The notes beneath the pieces are model-generated. The model saw only the letters and a program-made list of their open reading frames with translations, had not been told where the DNA came from and made no database searches. Positions 9,146 through 17,385 of a stretch of 64,000 nt of DNA are shown one piece after another. Every line of letters begins with the position of its first letter. Positions within the stretch are counted from its first letter, which is position 1. The stretch spans positions 124,001 through 188,000 of the forward strand of contig NZ_JAYMYY010000006.1 in NCBI RefSeq assembly GCF_039889165.1. Direction: 5' to 3'. The stretch is from Pseudocitrobacter cyperus (lineage in GTDB: Bacteria; Pseudomonadota; Gammaproteobacteria; Enterobacterales; Enterobacteriaceae). The position numbers and the translations under genes were made by a program.

Positions 9146-9520
9146 TTATTTACCGGCTGCCGGGGTGATGTTAGCCAGCCACTGGCTATAACGTTCATCA
9201 CTGAAACCCAGCAGCATAGGCTGTGCGGGCGCGCAGAGCAATGGGCGTTTGATGATTGCCGGCATTTCCAGCATCAATGCCGCCGCGCTGTCGGTGTTGT
9301 TGATGCCTGCGCGAATGCTTTCATCCAGCTTGCGCCAGGTGGTGCCGCGTGTATTGAGCAATGCTTCCCAGCCCAGTTCATTTATAAAGGAGGCTAATAA
9401 TTCTGCCGACAGCCCATCCGTGCGATAGTCATGAAAACGATACTCAACCTGGTGTTCATCCAGCCAGCGGCGGGCTTTTTTTATCGTGTCACAATTTTTA
9501 ATTCCATACAGGGTGATCAT
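9146..9520 (-). CDS. yffB: ArsC/Spx-family protein YffB
   Basis: 124 aa (E. coli YffB 118), thioredoxin-fold member of the arsenate-reductase-like family. Begins MITLYGIKNCDTIKKARRWL: a CxxxxK-type site with a single Cys near residue 10, as in Spx/YffB rather than true ArsC. The arsenate-binding Arg triad of ArsC cannot be confirmed by eye, so arsenate reduction should not be assumed; glutathione-linked thiol chemistry is the family inference. Upstream of dapE on the same strand. Confidence 0.9.
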   Translation of the reverse strand: MITLYGIKNCDTIKKARRWLDEHQVEYRFHDYRTDGLSAELLASFINELGWEALLNTRGTTWRKLDESIRAGINNTDSAAALMLEMPAIIKRPLLCAPAQPMLLGFSDERYSQWLANITPAAGK

Positions 9521-9953
9521 CTATTGTCAGCCTTATTTTTATCGGTTAGCAGGTTTAATGTGAGTGCAAATATACACGGAATAGTCTTAGCGATCCGTAT
9601 TATCAATTAATTCAGGAAGATTTCAAAATCCAGATGAATAAAACCTCATAACATCTGCATACTATTTCTGATAGGGGCGAGGAAACGACTGATGGGGGAG
9701 AACGAAGGGGCCCCAGAGCGGGCACTATGGCCTTTATAACCGTTTCTGGCCTCGCTTTTTCATCATTAAATGCGATACCGCGGAACTATTGCAAAATGTT
9801 GCTGTACGTCACATAAAATTAAACTCAGCAGGCTCATAGTTACCGCAAGAAGTGAAAGCAGTCCTGGAGGCAACAATCATAGCAATAGGGTAATCGATCT
9901 TCACAGGTCATAAAATTCCACGTAAGATATCCATAATAATAAGAGAGGCTGTT
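9521..9953 (+). other. Intergenic region yffB-ypfM with a possible structured RNA (about 9675-9760)
   Basis: 433 bp with no convincing protein gene. The only structure I can support is a long-range inverted repeat on the plus strand: GCGAGGAAACG (9677-9687) pairs with CGTTT (9741-9745) and CCTCGC (9750-9755), leaving a 4-base CTGG bulge. Five T (9756-9760) follow directly. The enclosed 53 bases include a GGGGCCCC self-complement. This has the shape of a small RNA or leader ending in an intrinsic terminator. I found no convincing promoter. The remainder is AT-rich and featureless. Confidence 0.3.
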
Positions 9954-10013
9954 ATGATTGAACGTGAACTGGGGAACTGGAAAGATTTTATTGAAGTCAT
10001 GCTTCGTAAATGA
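9954..10013 (+). CDS. ypfM: Micro-protein YpfM, 19 aa
   Basis: ATG...TGA frame of 19 codons encoding MIERELGNWKDFIEVMLRK, which I recognise as the small protein YpfM, detected as a translated short ORF in E. coli at this same place beside acrD. AGAGAGG precedes the ATG. It is amphipathic, with no transmembrane segment or signal peptide. The function is unknown. A bidirectional terminator lies 53 bp downstream, so it is probably made from its own short mRNA. Its survival with an unchanged sequence argues that it is a real gene. Confidence 0.9.
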   Translation: MIERELGNWKDFIEVMLRK

Positions 10014-10066
10014 TTTCCTCAATGTGATTAAGGGCGCGCTGTTCTTCTTCTCATTATCCATCAAAT

Positions 10067-10094
10067 AAAAAGGCGACTGGATGGTCGCCTTTTT
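10067..10094. terminator. Bidirectional terminator between ypfM and acrD
   Basis: AGGCGAC (10071-10077) pairs with GTCGCCT (10084-10090) around a TGGATG loop. Flanking A4 and T5 tracts extend the stem and make it functional in both directions. Confidence 0.9.
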
Positions 10095-10102
10095 ATTTCC
10101 GG

Positions 10103-13100
10103 TTATTCCGGTTTCTCTTTGAGCGGGAATCGACGACGCACCAGCACGAAGAACAGCGGCACGAAGAAAATAGCGAGAACCGTTGCTGAAATCATCCCGC
10201 CCATCACGCCGGTGCCCACGGCGTGCTGCCCGCCAGAGCCTGCGCCAGTGCTGGTCGCCATTGGCAGAACACCGAAGATAAACGCCAGTGAGGTCATCAG
10301 AATGGGGCGCAGACGCTGACGGCAGGCGTCCAGTGTCGCCTGAAGAAGGTCTTCCCCTTCCTGATTTCGCTCGTTAGCAAATTCGACAATCAGAATGGCG
10401 TTCTTCGCCGATAGCCCGATAACCGTCAGCAGCCCTACCTGGAAGTAAACGTCGTTTTCCAGCCCGCGCATCCACGTCGCCAGCAGCGCGCCGATCACGC
10501 CAAGCGGTACCACCAGCATTACCGAGAATGGTACCGACCAGCTCTCATACAGCGCGGCGAGGCAAAGGAATACCACCAGGAGCGAGATAGCATAGAGCGC
10601 CGGAGCCTGGGCACCAGAGAGGCGCTCCTGATAGGACATTGCCGTCCACTCCAGACCAAAGCCCACCGGAAGCTGGCGCACCAGATTTTCCATAATATCC
10701 ATCGCCGTCCCGGTACTGACGCCCGGCGCGGCTTCACCGACAATTTCCAGCGCTGAATAACCGTTGTAACGTTCCAGACGCGGCGAGCCTGTCTCCCAGC
10801 GCGACGTCGCAAAGGCGGAAAACGGCACCATCTGACCGGACTGGTTACGCACATACCACAGGTTGATATCTTCCGGCAGCATGCGGTATTTCGCCGCCGA
10901 CTGAACGTAGACTTTCTTCACGCGGCCGCGATCCATAAAGTCGTTGACGTAGCTTGAGCCCCACGCGGTTTGCAGGGTGTCATTGATATCATCAATCGAC
11001 ACGCCGAGCGCCTGCGCTTTACGCTGGTCGATATCGACCTGCAACTGCGGGCTATCATCGAGGCCGTTGTGACGCACACGGGTCAGTTCCGGATTTTTGG
11101 CCGCCATTTCCAGCAGTTGGTCACGGGCTGACATCAGCGCATCGTGGCCCGCGCCTGCGTGATCCTGAAGCTCCATATCGAACCCGGCAGAGCTGCCCAG
11201 GCCGCTGATAGCAGGCGGGCTGCTGGCAAAGACGCGCGCCTCATTAATTTTATTAAACGCTTTGGTCGCGCGCTCGATAATGGCAAATGAGGTGCCGGTT
11301 TTGCTGTCTCGCTCGTCCCAGTCTTTCAGGCGCACGAACATACGCGCCACGTTCTGCCCGTTACCGCCAGGGCCGGAGCCTATAGTGGCGAAAATCGAGG
11401 TAACGTTATCCTTCTCATTGGCGAAGAAGTAATCTTCAACTTTCTGCACCACTTTAAGGGTTTGCTGTTGCGTCGCCCCGCTGGGCAACTGCACTGAGGT
11501 GGTAAACATGCCGCGATCTTCCTGCGGCAGGAAGGAGGTGGGCAGGCGCAGGAACAGGAACACCATGCCGCCCAGCAACAGGACATAAATCACAATCCAG
11601 CGCAGGCTGCGATGGAGAATTTTCGCCACGCCTGATTCATAACGGCGTGAGCTGCTATCAAAGACGCGGTTAAACCAGCCGAAAAAGCCTTTCTTCGTAT
11701 GCTGGGATTCCCCTTTGTGGATGGGCTTCAGCAGAGTAGCGCACAGGGCAGGGGTCAGGATCATTGCCACCAGTACTGACAGCACCATCGCCGCGACAAT
11801 GGTTATCGAGAACTGACGGTAGATTGCCCCGGTGGTGCCGCCAAAAAAGGCCATCGGGATAAACACGGCGGAAAGCACCATCGCAATACCGACCAGCGCT
11901 CCCTGAATCTGCCCCATCGATTTGCGCGTGGCCTGCCGGGGTGTAAGCCCTTCCTCGCTCATAATACGCTCGACGTTTTCAACCACCACGATGGCGTCAT
12001 CCACCAACAGGCCGATAGCCAGCACCATCGCAAACATGGTGAGGGTGTTGATACTGTAGCCGAAGGCGTAGAGCGTCGCGAAAGTCCCCATCAGAACCAC
12101 CGGTACGGCAATCGTTGGGATAAGCGTCGCGCGGAAGTTTTGCAGGAACAGATACATCACCAGGAACACCAGCAGGATAGCTTCCAGCAGGGTTTTCACC
12201 ACGTCGGTGATAGACGCTTTAACGAAGGAGGTAGTTTCGTAGGCGACCTTATACTCCAGCCCGCGCGGAAAGTACTCTTTCAGTTCATCCAGCCGTGCAA
12301 TAACCCGTTCCGCGGTCGCCATTTCATTCGCCCCGGAAGCCAGTTTTACCCCAAGCCCCGAAGCGGCATTGCGGTTAAAACGGCTGAGGTAATCATATTT
12401 TTCCGCACCCATTTCCACTTCGGCGACATCGCCCAGGGTGACGACGGAGCCGTCCTGATTGACGCGCAGCGTGATATCGCGGAACTGCTCTGGTGTTTGT
12501 AACAGCGACTGCGCGTTGATGGTGGCATTCAGCGCCTGCTTATCGACGGAAGGCGTTCCGCCCAATTGGCCGACCGCCACCTGGGCGTTCTGTGAGGAAA
12601 TGGCGTCCGTGACATCTTTGGTGGTGAGCTGGAAGCTATTCAGTTTAGCCGGGTCAAGCCAGATACGCATCGAATACTGCGAGCCGTAGGCATCGATATC
12701 GCCCACGCCGTTTACACGGCTGAGTGGCTCCTGAATATTACTGGCAACATAGTCAGCAATATCCTGTTTATCCATGCTGCCATCGGTGGAAACAAAAGCG
12801 ATGGTCAGGATGTTGGTGTCGCCGGTTTTACGCACGGTGACGCCCTGGGTTTGCACCGCCTGAGGCAGTTTACGCAGTGCCGACTGAAGTTGGTTTTGCA
12901 CCTGCTGAACGGCTTCGTCCGGGTCGGTTCCGGCAATAAAACTCAGCGTTACGGTTGCCTGACCCGTCGCGCTGCTTTGTGATGACATGTACATCAGGTT
13001 ATCGAGGCCGGTCATGTTCTGCTCGATAACCTGGGTGACGGTGTTCTCCAGCGTCTGTGCGGACGCCCCCGGATAGTTCGCGGTGATGCGCACGTTCGGC

Positions 13101-13219
13101 GGCGCAAGATCGGGATATTGCTCAACTGGCAATGAAAAAATAGCCAGGGTTCCCGTCAGACATAACAGGATTGCCAGTACCCAGGCAAAAATGGGGCGAT
13201 CGATGAAGAAATTCGCCAT
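10103..13219 (-). CDS. acrD: Aminoglycoside/multidrug efflux RND pump AcrD
   Basis: Inner-membrane RND transporter that works with AcrA and TolC. In E. coli it exports aminoglycosides and other hydrophilic or anionic drugs. 1038 aa (E. coli 1037). Begins MANFFIDRPIFAWVLAILLC (TM1). The TM4 proton-relay motif GLLVDDAIVVVEN carries both Asp residues (about 407-408), and TM10 retains the Lys (SAKNAILIVEFANE). Two large periplasmic loops lie between TM1-2 and TM7-8. It is monocistronic. The upstream region carries a BaeR-like box (13290-13307), matching the known BaeSR/CpxAR control of acrD. narQ, its E. coli neighbour, is missing here. Confidence 0.97.
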   Translation of the reverse strand: MANFFIDRPIFAWVLAILLCLTGTLAIFSLPVEQYPDLAPPNVRITANYPGASAQTLENTVTQVIEQNMTGLDNLMYMSSQSSATGQATVTLSFIAGTDPDEAVQQVQNQLQSALRKLPQAVQTQGVTVRKTGDTNILTIAFVSTDGSMDKQDIADYVASNIQEPLSRVNGVGDIDAYGSQYSMRIWLDPAKLNSFQLTTKDVTDAISSQNAQVAVGQLGGTPSVDKQALNATINAQSLLQTPEQFRDITLRVNQDGSVVTLGDVAEVEMGAEKYDYLSRFNRNAASGLGVKLASGANEMATAERVIARLDELKEYFPRGLEYKVAYETTSFVKASITDVVKTLLEAILLVFLVMYLFLQNFRATLIPTIAVPVVLMGTFATLYAFGYSINTLTMFAMVLAIGLLVDDAIVVVENVERIMSEEGLTPRQATRKSMGQIQGALVGIAMVLSAVFIPMAFFGGTTGAIYRQFSITIVAAMVLSVLVAMILTPALCATLLKPIHKGESQHTKKGFFGWFNRVFDSSSRRYESGVAKILHRSLRWIVIYVLLLGGMVFLFLRLPTSFLPQEDRGMFTTSVQLPSGATQQQTLKVVQKVEDYFFANEKDNVTSIFATIGSGPGGNGQNVARMFVRLKDWDERDSKTGTSFAIIERATKAFNKINEARVFASSPPAISGLGSSAGFDMELQDHAGAGHDALMSARDQLLEMAAKNPELTRVRHNGLDDSPQLQVDIDQRKAQALGVSIDDINDTLQTAWGSSYVNDFMDRGRVKKVYVQSAAKYRMLPEDINLWYVRNQSGQMVPFSAFATSRWETGSPRLERYNGYSALEIVGEAAPGVSTGTAMDIMENLVRQLPVGFGLEWTAMSYQERLSGAQAPALYAISLLVVFLCLAALYESWSVPFSVMLVVPLGVIGALLATWMRGLENDVYFQVGLLTVIGLSAKNAILIVEFANERNQEGEDLLQATLDACRQRLRPILMTSLAFIFGVLPMATSTGAGSGGQHAVGTGVMGGMISATVLAIFFVPLFFVLVRRRFPLKEKPE

Positions 13220-13269
13220 CAGGAAGAGACCTCGTTATACGTATTTTTAATGACGCCAATGCTTGAAAC

Positions 13270-13307
13270 ACTCTAGCCGCAAGGCTCCCGGCAATCGTGG
13301 AGAAATT
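13270..13307 (-). promoter_or_regulatory. acrD promoter region with BaeR-like box
   Basis: On the minus strand AATTTCTCCACGATTGCC (13307-13290) matches the published BaeR consensus TTTTTCTCCATDATTGGC at 14 of 18 positions. It lies just upstream of a possible -10 TAGAGT (13275-13270) and about 80 bp before the acrD ATG. Known in E. coli: BaeR activates acrD. Inference: the same control operates here. Confidence 0.65.
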
Positions 13308-13581
13308 AAGGAGATAGTGTAAATTATCATGCCGCTTTTCTGCATAGACAGGCATTTCGTCAAGATTATTACGGTCACGTTACAAGAAGTTTTCGGCGGG
13401 GATCTTGCCATTAACTGAATGAAACGTAATTTCATTTAAGATGAAATTTTTTGATCTGCCACAGCATAGTGATAAATAGTCGTCATTCCTGGGCAAATGG
13501 ACATTGCCTGCTGCATAGCTCCTCGGCTAATAAATAGACCTTATAAATATAAAACTTATATAACCCGAACCGAGGGACGCT
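13308..13581 (+). other. acrD-aegA intergenic region, narQ absent; weak hairpin at 13428-13452
   Basis: Beyond the acrD control region there is no gene before aegA. AATTTCAT (13428-13435) pairs with ATGAAATT (13441-13448) around TTAAG, followed by T's to 13452, giving a plus-strand terminator-like hairpin with a weak AU stem. In E. coli the narQ-acrD interval holds the small RNA SdsN; I cannot show by eye that it is conserved here. GAGGG precedes the aegA ATG. Otherwise I see nothing. Confidence 0.3.
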
Positions 13582-15561
13582 ATGAACCGTTTTATTATGG
13601 CTGACAGCCAAAAATGCATTGGCTGTCGGGCATGTGAAGTTGCCTGTGTAATGTCGCATAACCATGAACAGCATGTCTTAACGCCTGCGCGTTTTCAACC
13701 GCGCATCACCGTATTCAAAAACCGTGCCCAGCGTAGCGCAGTCACCTGCCGCCACTGCGAAGATGCGCCGTGCGCACGAAGCTGCCCGAATGGCGCAATC
13801 AGTCAGCGTGATGACGCTATTCAGGTTGACCAAAGCAAATGTATCGGCTGTAAATCCTGTGCTGTGGCATGTCCGTTTGGCACCATGCAGATTGTCCTTA
13901 CGCCCGCCGCCGAGGGTCATGTAAAAGCGAATGCGCAGAAATGTGACCTCTGTGAGCAACGTGACGCTGGCCCCGCTTGTGTGGAAAACTGCCCGGCGGA
14001 TGCGCTGGCGCTGGTAAGCCCGCAGCATCTTGCTGAGATGTCGAAAAACCGCCGGATGCAGGCTGCCTGTCGCGATGCGCAGCCCTGGCACAGCGAAAGC
14101 GCCAGCCAGAACCCCATTACCCTCAGCAAAGTGCAGCAGATGGCGCAAACGCCCGCGCGCGCTGAAGCCGATAAACTGGCTATTGAGGCACGTAAAACCG
14201 GCTTTGCGGAAATCTACCTGCCGCTTAGTGATAATCAGGCGCAGCAGGCTTCCGCGCGTTGCCTGACCTGTGGCGAACACAGCGTCTGTGAGTGGACTTG
14301 CCCGCTGCATAACCACATCCCGCAATGGATTGATCGTGTAAAATCCGGCGATATTGAAGCGGCTGCCGAGCTGTCGCATCAGACGAACCCGCTACCGGAA
14401 ATTACCGGCCGTGTCTGTCCGCAAGACCGACTCTGCGAAGGGGCCTGCACCGTGCGTGATGAACATGGCGCTGTGACCATCGGCAATCTCGAACGTTATA
14501 TTACCGATCAGGCGCTGGCGAAGGGCTGGCGTCCTGAAGTGACCCCGATGGTTGCCAGCGGCAAACGTGTGGCGATTATTGGCGCAGGCCCCGCCGGGCT
14601 GGCCTGTGCAGATGTCCTCGTGCGTCAGGGCGTCGAGCCGGTGGTGTTCGATCGTCACCCGGAAATTGGTGGCCTGCTGACCTTTGGTATTCCCTCTTTC
14701 AAACTGGACAAATCGCTGCTGGCACGCCGGCGGGAAATTTTTACTGCCATGGGGATTCGTTTCGAACTGAACTGCGAAATCGGTAAAGACGTTACCATGA
14801 ACGCACTGCTGGAGGAGTACGATGCAGTGTTTGTCGGCGTGGGGACTTACCGCTCTATGAAAGCAAATTTACCCAACGAAGGGGCGCCGGGCGTTTATGA
14901 CGCGCTGCCGTTCCTGATTGCCAACACCAAAAATGTGATGGGGCTGAGTGAACAGGCTGAGGAACCATTTATCAACACCGCCGGATTGAATGTGGTGGTG
15001 TTGGGGGGGGGCGATACGGCGATGGATTGCGTTCGCACCGCGCTGCGTCATGGGGCGACGAAAGTTACCTGTGCCTATCGTCGCGATGAAGCCAATATGC
15101 CCGGTTCGAAAAAAGAGGTGAAAAACGCGCGGGAAGAGGGCGCGGAATTTGAATTTAACGTTCAGCCGCTGACGCTTGAGCTGGACAGCAAAGGCCGCGT
15201 GAATGGCATCTGCTTTATCCGCACCGCGCTGGGTGAGCCGGACAGCCAGGGGCGACGCCGCCCGGTACCGATTGAAGGCAGCGAGTTTGTCATGCCTGCC
15301 GATGCGGTGATCATGGCGTTTGGTTTCCATCCGCACAGCATGCCGTGGCTGAGTGCGCAGGGTGTTGAGGTGGATGACTGGGGTCGTATTCGGGCGAATG
15401 TGGAGAGCCGCTACCGCTATCAGACGACAAATCCGAAAGTATTTGCCGGCGGTGATGCGGTGCGCGGCGCGGATTTGGTTGTGACCGCGATGGCAGAAGG
15501 ACGCCATGCCGCACAGGGAATGCTCGACTGGCTGGGCGTTAAAACGCAGCACGCTCATTAA
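13582..15561 (+). CDS. aegA: Fe-S/flavin oxidoreductase AegA
   Basis: 659 aa, same length as E. coli AegA, implicated there in anaerobic/microaerobic urate utilisation. N-terminal ferredoxin half (1-170) has four Cys clusters: CIGCRACEVAC, CRHCEDAPCARSC, CIGCKSCAVAC and CDLCEQRDAGPACVENC. The C-terminal half (about 190-650) resembles the glutamate synthase small subunit: Cys-rich CLTCGEHSVCEWTC and CPQDRLCEGAC, FAD fingerprint IIGAGPAGLACAD (about 332), NADPH fingerprint VVLGGGDTAMDC (about 475). Electron transfer between NAD(P)H and an unknown partner is inferred. nudK follows after 59 bp. Confidence 0.95.
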   Translation: MNRFIMADSQKCIGCRACEVACVMSHNHEQHVLTPARFQPRITVFKNRAQRSAVTCRHCEDAPCARSCPNGAISQRDDAIQVDQSKCIGCKSCAVACPFGTMQIVLTPAAEGHVKANAQKCDLCEQRDAGPACVENCPADALALVSPQHLAEMSKNRRMQAACRDAQPWHSESASQNPITLSKVQQMAQTPARAEADKLAIEARKTGFAEIYLPLSDNQAQQASARCLTCGEHSVCEWTCPLHNHIPQWIDRVKSGDIEAAAELSHQTNPLPEITGRVCPQDRLCEGACTVRDEHGAVTIGNLERYITDQALAKGWRPEVTPMVASGKRVAIIGAGPAGLACADVLVRQGVEPVVFDRHPEIGGLLTFGIPSFKLDKSLLARRREIFTAMGIRFELNCEIGKDVTMNALLEEYDAVFVGVGTYRSMKANLPNEGAPGVYDALPFLIANTKNVMGLSEQAEEPFINTAGLNVVVLGGGDTAMDCVRTALRHGATKVTCAYRRDEANMPGSKKEVKNAREEGAEFEFNVQPLTLELDSKGRVNGICFIRTALGEPDSQGRRRPVPIEGSEFVMPADAVIMAFGFHPHSMPWLSAQGVEVDDWGRIRANVESRYRYQTTNPKVFAGGDAVRGADLVVTAMAEGRHAAQGMLDWLGVKTQHAH

Positions 15562-15620
15562 CGACAAAACGGGCTTCAAAGCGTAGTATGGTTCGCTTCG
15601 AATTACGTTGTGGAGCCCGT

Positions 15621-16196
15621 ATGTCATTTAAGATTGAAGTGATTAAAGATAAAGTTCTCAGCGAAAACTACTTTATCCTGCGCAATATCACCTACGATTT
15701 AACGCGAAAAAACGGCGACGTTATCCGGCATAAACGCGAAGTCTACGATCGCGGCAACGGCGCGACCATCCTGCTCTACAATTCCCGCAAAAAAACCGTC
15801 GTGCTGGTGCGCCAGTTTCGCGTCGCCACCTGGGTCAATGGCAATGAAACTGGTCGCCTGATTGAAACCTGTGCGGGCCTGCTTGATGACGATGAGCCGG
15901 AAGTCTGCGTCCGTAAAGAAGCTATTGAAGAGACCGGCTATCAGGTTGGTAAGGTGCGCAAACTGTTCCAGTTATACATGTCGCCGGGCGGCGTGACGGA
16001 ACTCATTCACTTCTTTATTGGCGAATATGACGATAGCCAGCGTCGTAATGCCGGTGGTGGGGTCGAAGACGAAGATATCGAAGTGCTGGAGATCCCGTTC
16101 ACAGAAGCGCAGGCGATGGTGAATCGCGGCGAAATCTGTGACGGTAAGACGGTGATCTTACTACAGTATTTGCAAAATTCAGGTTTAATGGATTGA
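15621..16196 (+). CDS. nudK: GDP-mannose hydrolase NudK
   Basis: Nudix hydrolase that splits GDP-mannose to GMP and mannose 1-phosphate. 191 aa from ATG 15621, preceded by GTGGAG. The longer in-frame start at 15588 would add an unconserved 11-residue extension and has no ribosome-binding site, so I reject it. The Nudix box spans GLLDDDEPEVCVRKEAIEET (about residues 86-105), with a Lys in place of the usual Arg of REXXEE, as in E. coli NudK. It follows aegA on the same strand. Confidence 0.95.
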   Translation: MSFKIEVIKDKVLSENYFILRNITYDLTRKNGDVIRHKREVYDRGNGATILLYNSRKKTVVLVRQFRVATWVNGNETGRLIETCAGLLDDDEPEVCVRKEAIEETGYQVGKVRKLFQLYMSPGGVTELIHFFIGEYDDSQRRNAGGGVEDEDIEVLEIPFTEAQAMVNRGEICDGKTVILLQYLQNSGLMD

Positions 16197-16323
16197 TTTT
16201 ACTAAAGAAATAATTATGTATTTTATATGAATCAATCCGACAAATCCGATTGAGCGCGGCGCTCATGGCGTTGAAGATACCCCCGGTTAATTGATGTTTT
16301 TTTCTTCTGGGGTTGTACCGTTC

Positions 16324-17370
16324 ATGCGCTACCGCGTTCTCCTCTTCTTGCTTTTGGGGCTACTCCCAACGTCGTTGACGTGGGCGTCTCCTGTCCAGCA
16401 GGTCTTTTCCGACTGGCTGGTTACCTGCAACAATCAGAACTTTTGCGTCACGCGTAACGTTGGCCTGCATCATGGGCTGGTGATGACCCTTAGCCGTAGC
16501 GCAGGTGCGCACATGGATGCCTCGTTACGTATAGAACTGGGCGGCCTGGTGAACCCGGTCGCCGCTGTGCCGCCGATAGCCCCGCGTTTATTGCTGGATG
16601 ACAAGCCGCTCCAGCCTGGCGCAGAACACTGGAAAATTCAGCCCAAGCTGCTGGCAACAGAAGACAGCGCCGCCATTGATGCGTTCCTGCAGCAAATTCA
16701 GGATAGCGACGCCATTACCCTGAAAAAAGGGGTACAGGTGCTGTCGCTGAAGGGGCTAAAAGCAGCACTACTGTTTATCGACTCGCAGCAAAAACGCCTG
16801 GGGAGTGAAACCGCGTGGGTGCGTAAAGGAGATGAGCCGCCGCTGAGCGTTCCGCCTGCACCGCCGCTGAAAGCGGTGGCGAAAGTGAATCCGACGCCGA
16901 CGCCGTTAAGCCGCGATGAATATGATGATCTGCTGGATTATGGCTCCTGGCGAATGAATAACACCCCCTGTTCGCTGGATCCGCTGCGCCGGGAGGTATG
17001 GGTAACGGCACTGACGGATGATAAAGCGCTGATGATGATAAGCTGCGAATCCGGCGCCTATAACACGATTTATCGCGCCTGGCTGGTTTCGCGTAAAAAG
17101 CCGCACGTTTCCAGCCCGATACGCCTGCGCCTGCCATTTTTGCCTTCCGGGCATGACAGCCGCGACGTTGAACTGATGAATCTCACCTTTAATGAAAACA
17201 CCCGGGAATTAGTCACGCTGGAAAAAGGGCGTGGCCTGGGCGATTGTGGCGTGCAGACCCGCTGGCGCTATGACGGGCAACGTTTTCGCCTGGTGCGCTA
17301 CGCCGGGCAGCCGGAGTGTGATAACTGGCAGGGGGCTGACGCCTGGCCTACCCAGTGGATCACCGGGTAG
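16324..17370 (+). CDS. ypfG: YpfG, secreted DUF1176 protein
   Basis: 348 aa from ATG 16324. This start gives a clean Sec signal peptide (MRYRVLLFLLLGLLPTSLTWA, cleavage near residue 21), whereas the in-frame ATG at 16294 would add a poorly formed leader. The mature protein has the DUF1176 core, including FSDWLVTCNNQNFC (paired Cys), FIDSQQKRLGSETAW, a proline-rich linker (about 178-200), LDYGSWRMNNTPCSLDPLRR and a Cys-containing C-terminus. Periplasmic location is predicted; the function is unknown. Convergent with tktB, 15 bp apart. Confidence 0.9.
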   Translation: MRYRVLLFLLLGLLPTSLTWASPVQQVFSDWLVTCNNQNFCVTRNVGLHHGLVMTLSRSAGAHMDASLRIELGGLVNPVAAVPPIAPRLLLDDKPLQPGAEHWKIQPKLLATEDSAAIDAFLQQIQDSDAITLKKGVQVLSLKGLKAALLFIDSQQKRLGSETAWVRKGDEPPLSVPPAPPLKAVAKVNPTPTPLSRDEYDDLLDYGSWRMNNTPCSLDPLRREVWVTALTDDKALMMISCESGAYNTIYRAWLVSRKKPHVSSPIRLRLPFLPSGHDSRDVELMNLTFNENTRELVTLEKGRGLGDCGVQTRWRYDGQRFRLVRYAGQPECDNWQGADAWPTQWITG

Positions 17371-17385
17371 GCATTGCGCGAAAAG

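Noticed and set aside
9840..10064. 74-aa minus frame opposite ypfM
   Set aside because: It is antisense to the conserved ypfM gene, has no ribosome-binding site and no similarity that I recognise.
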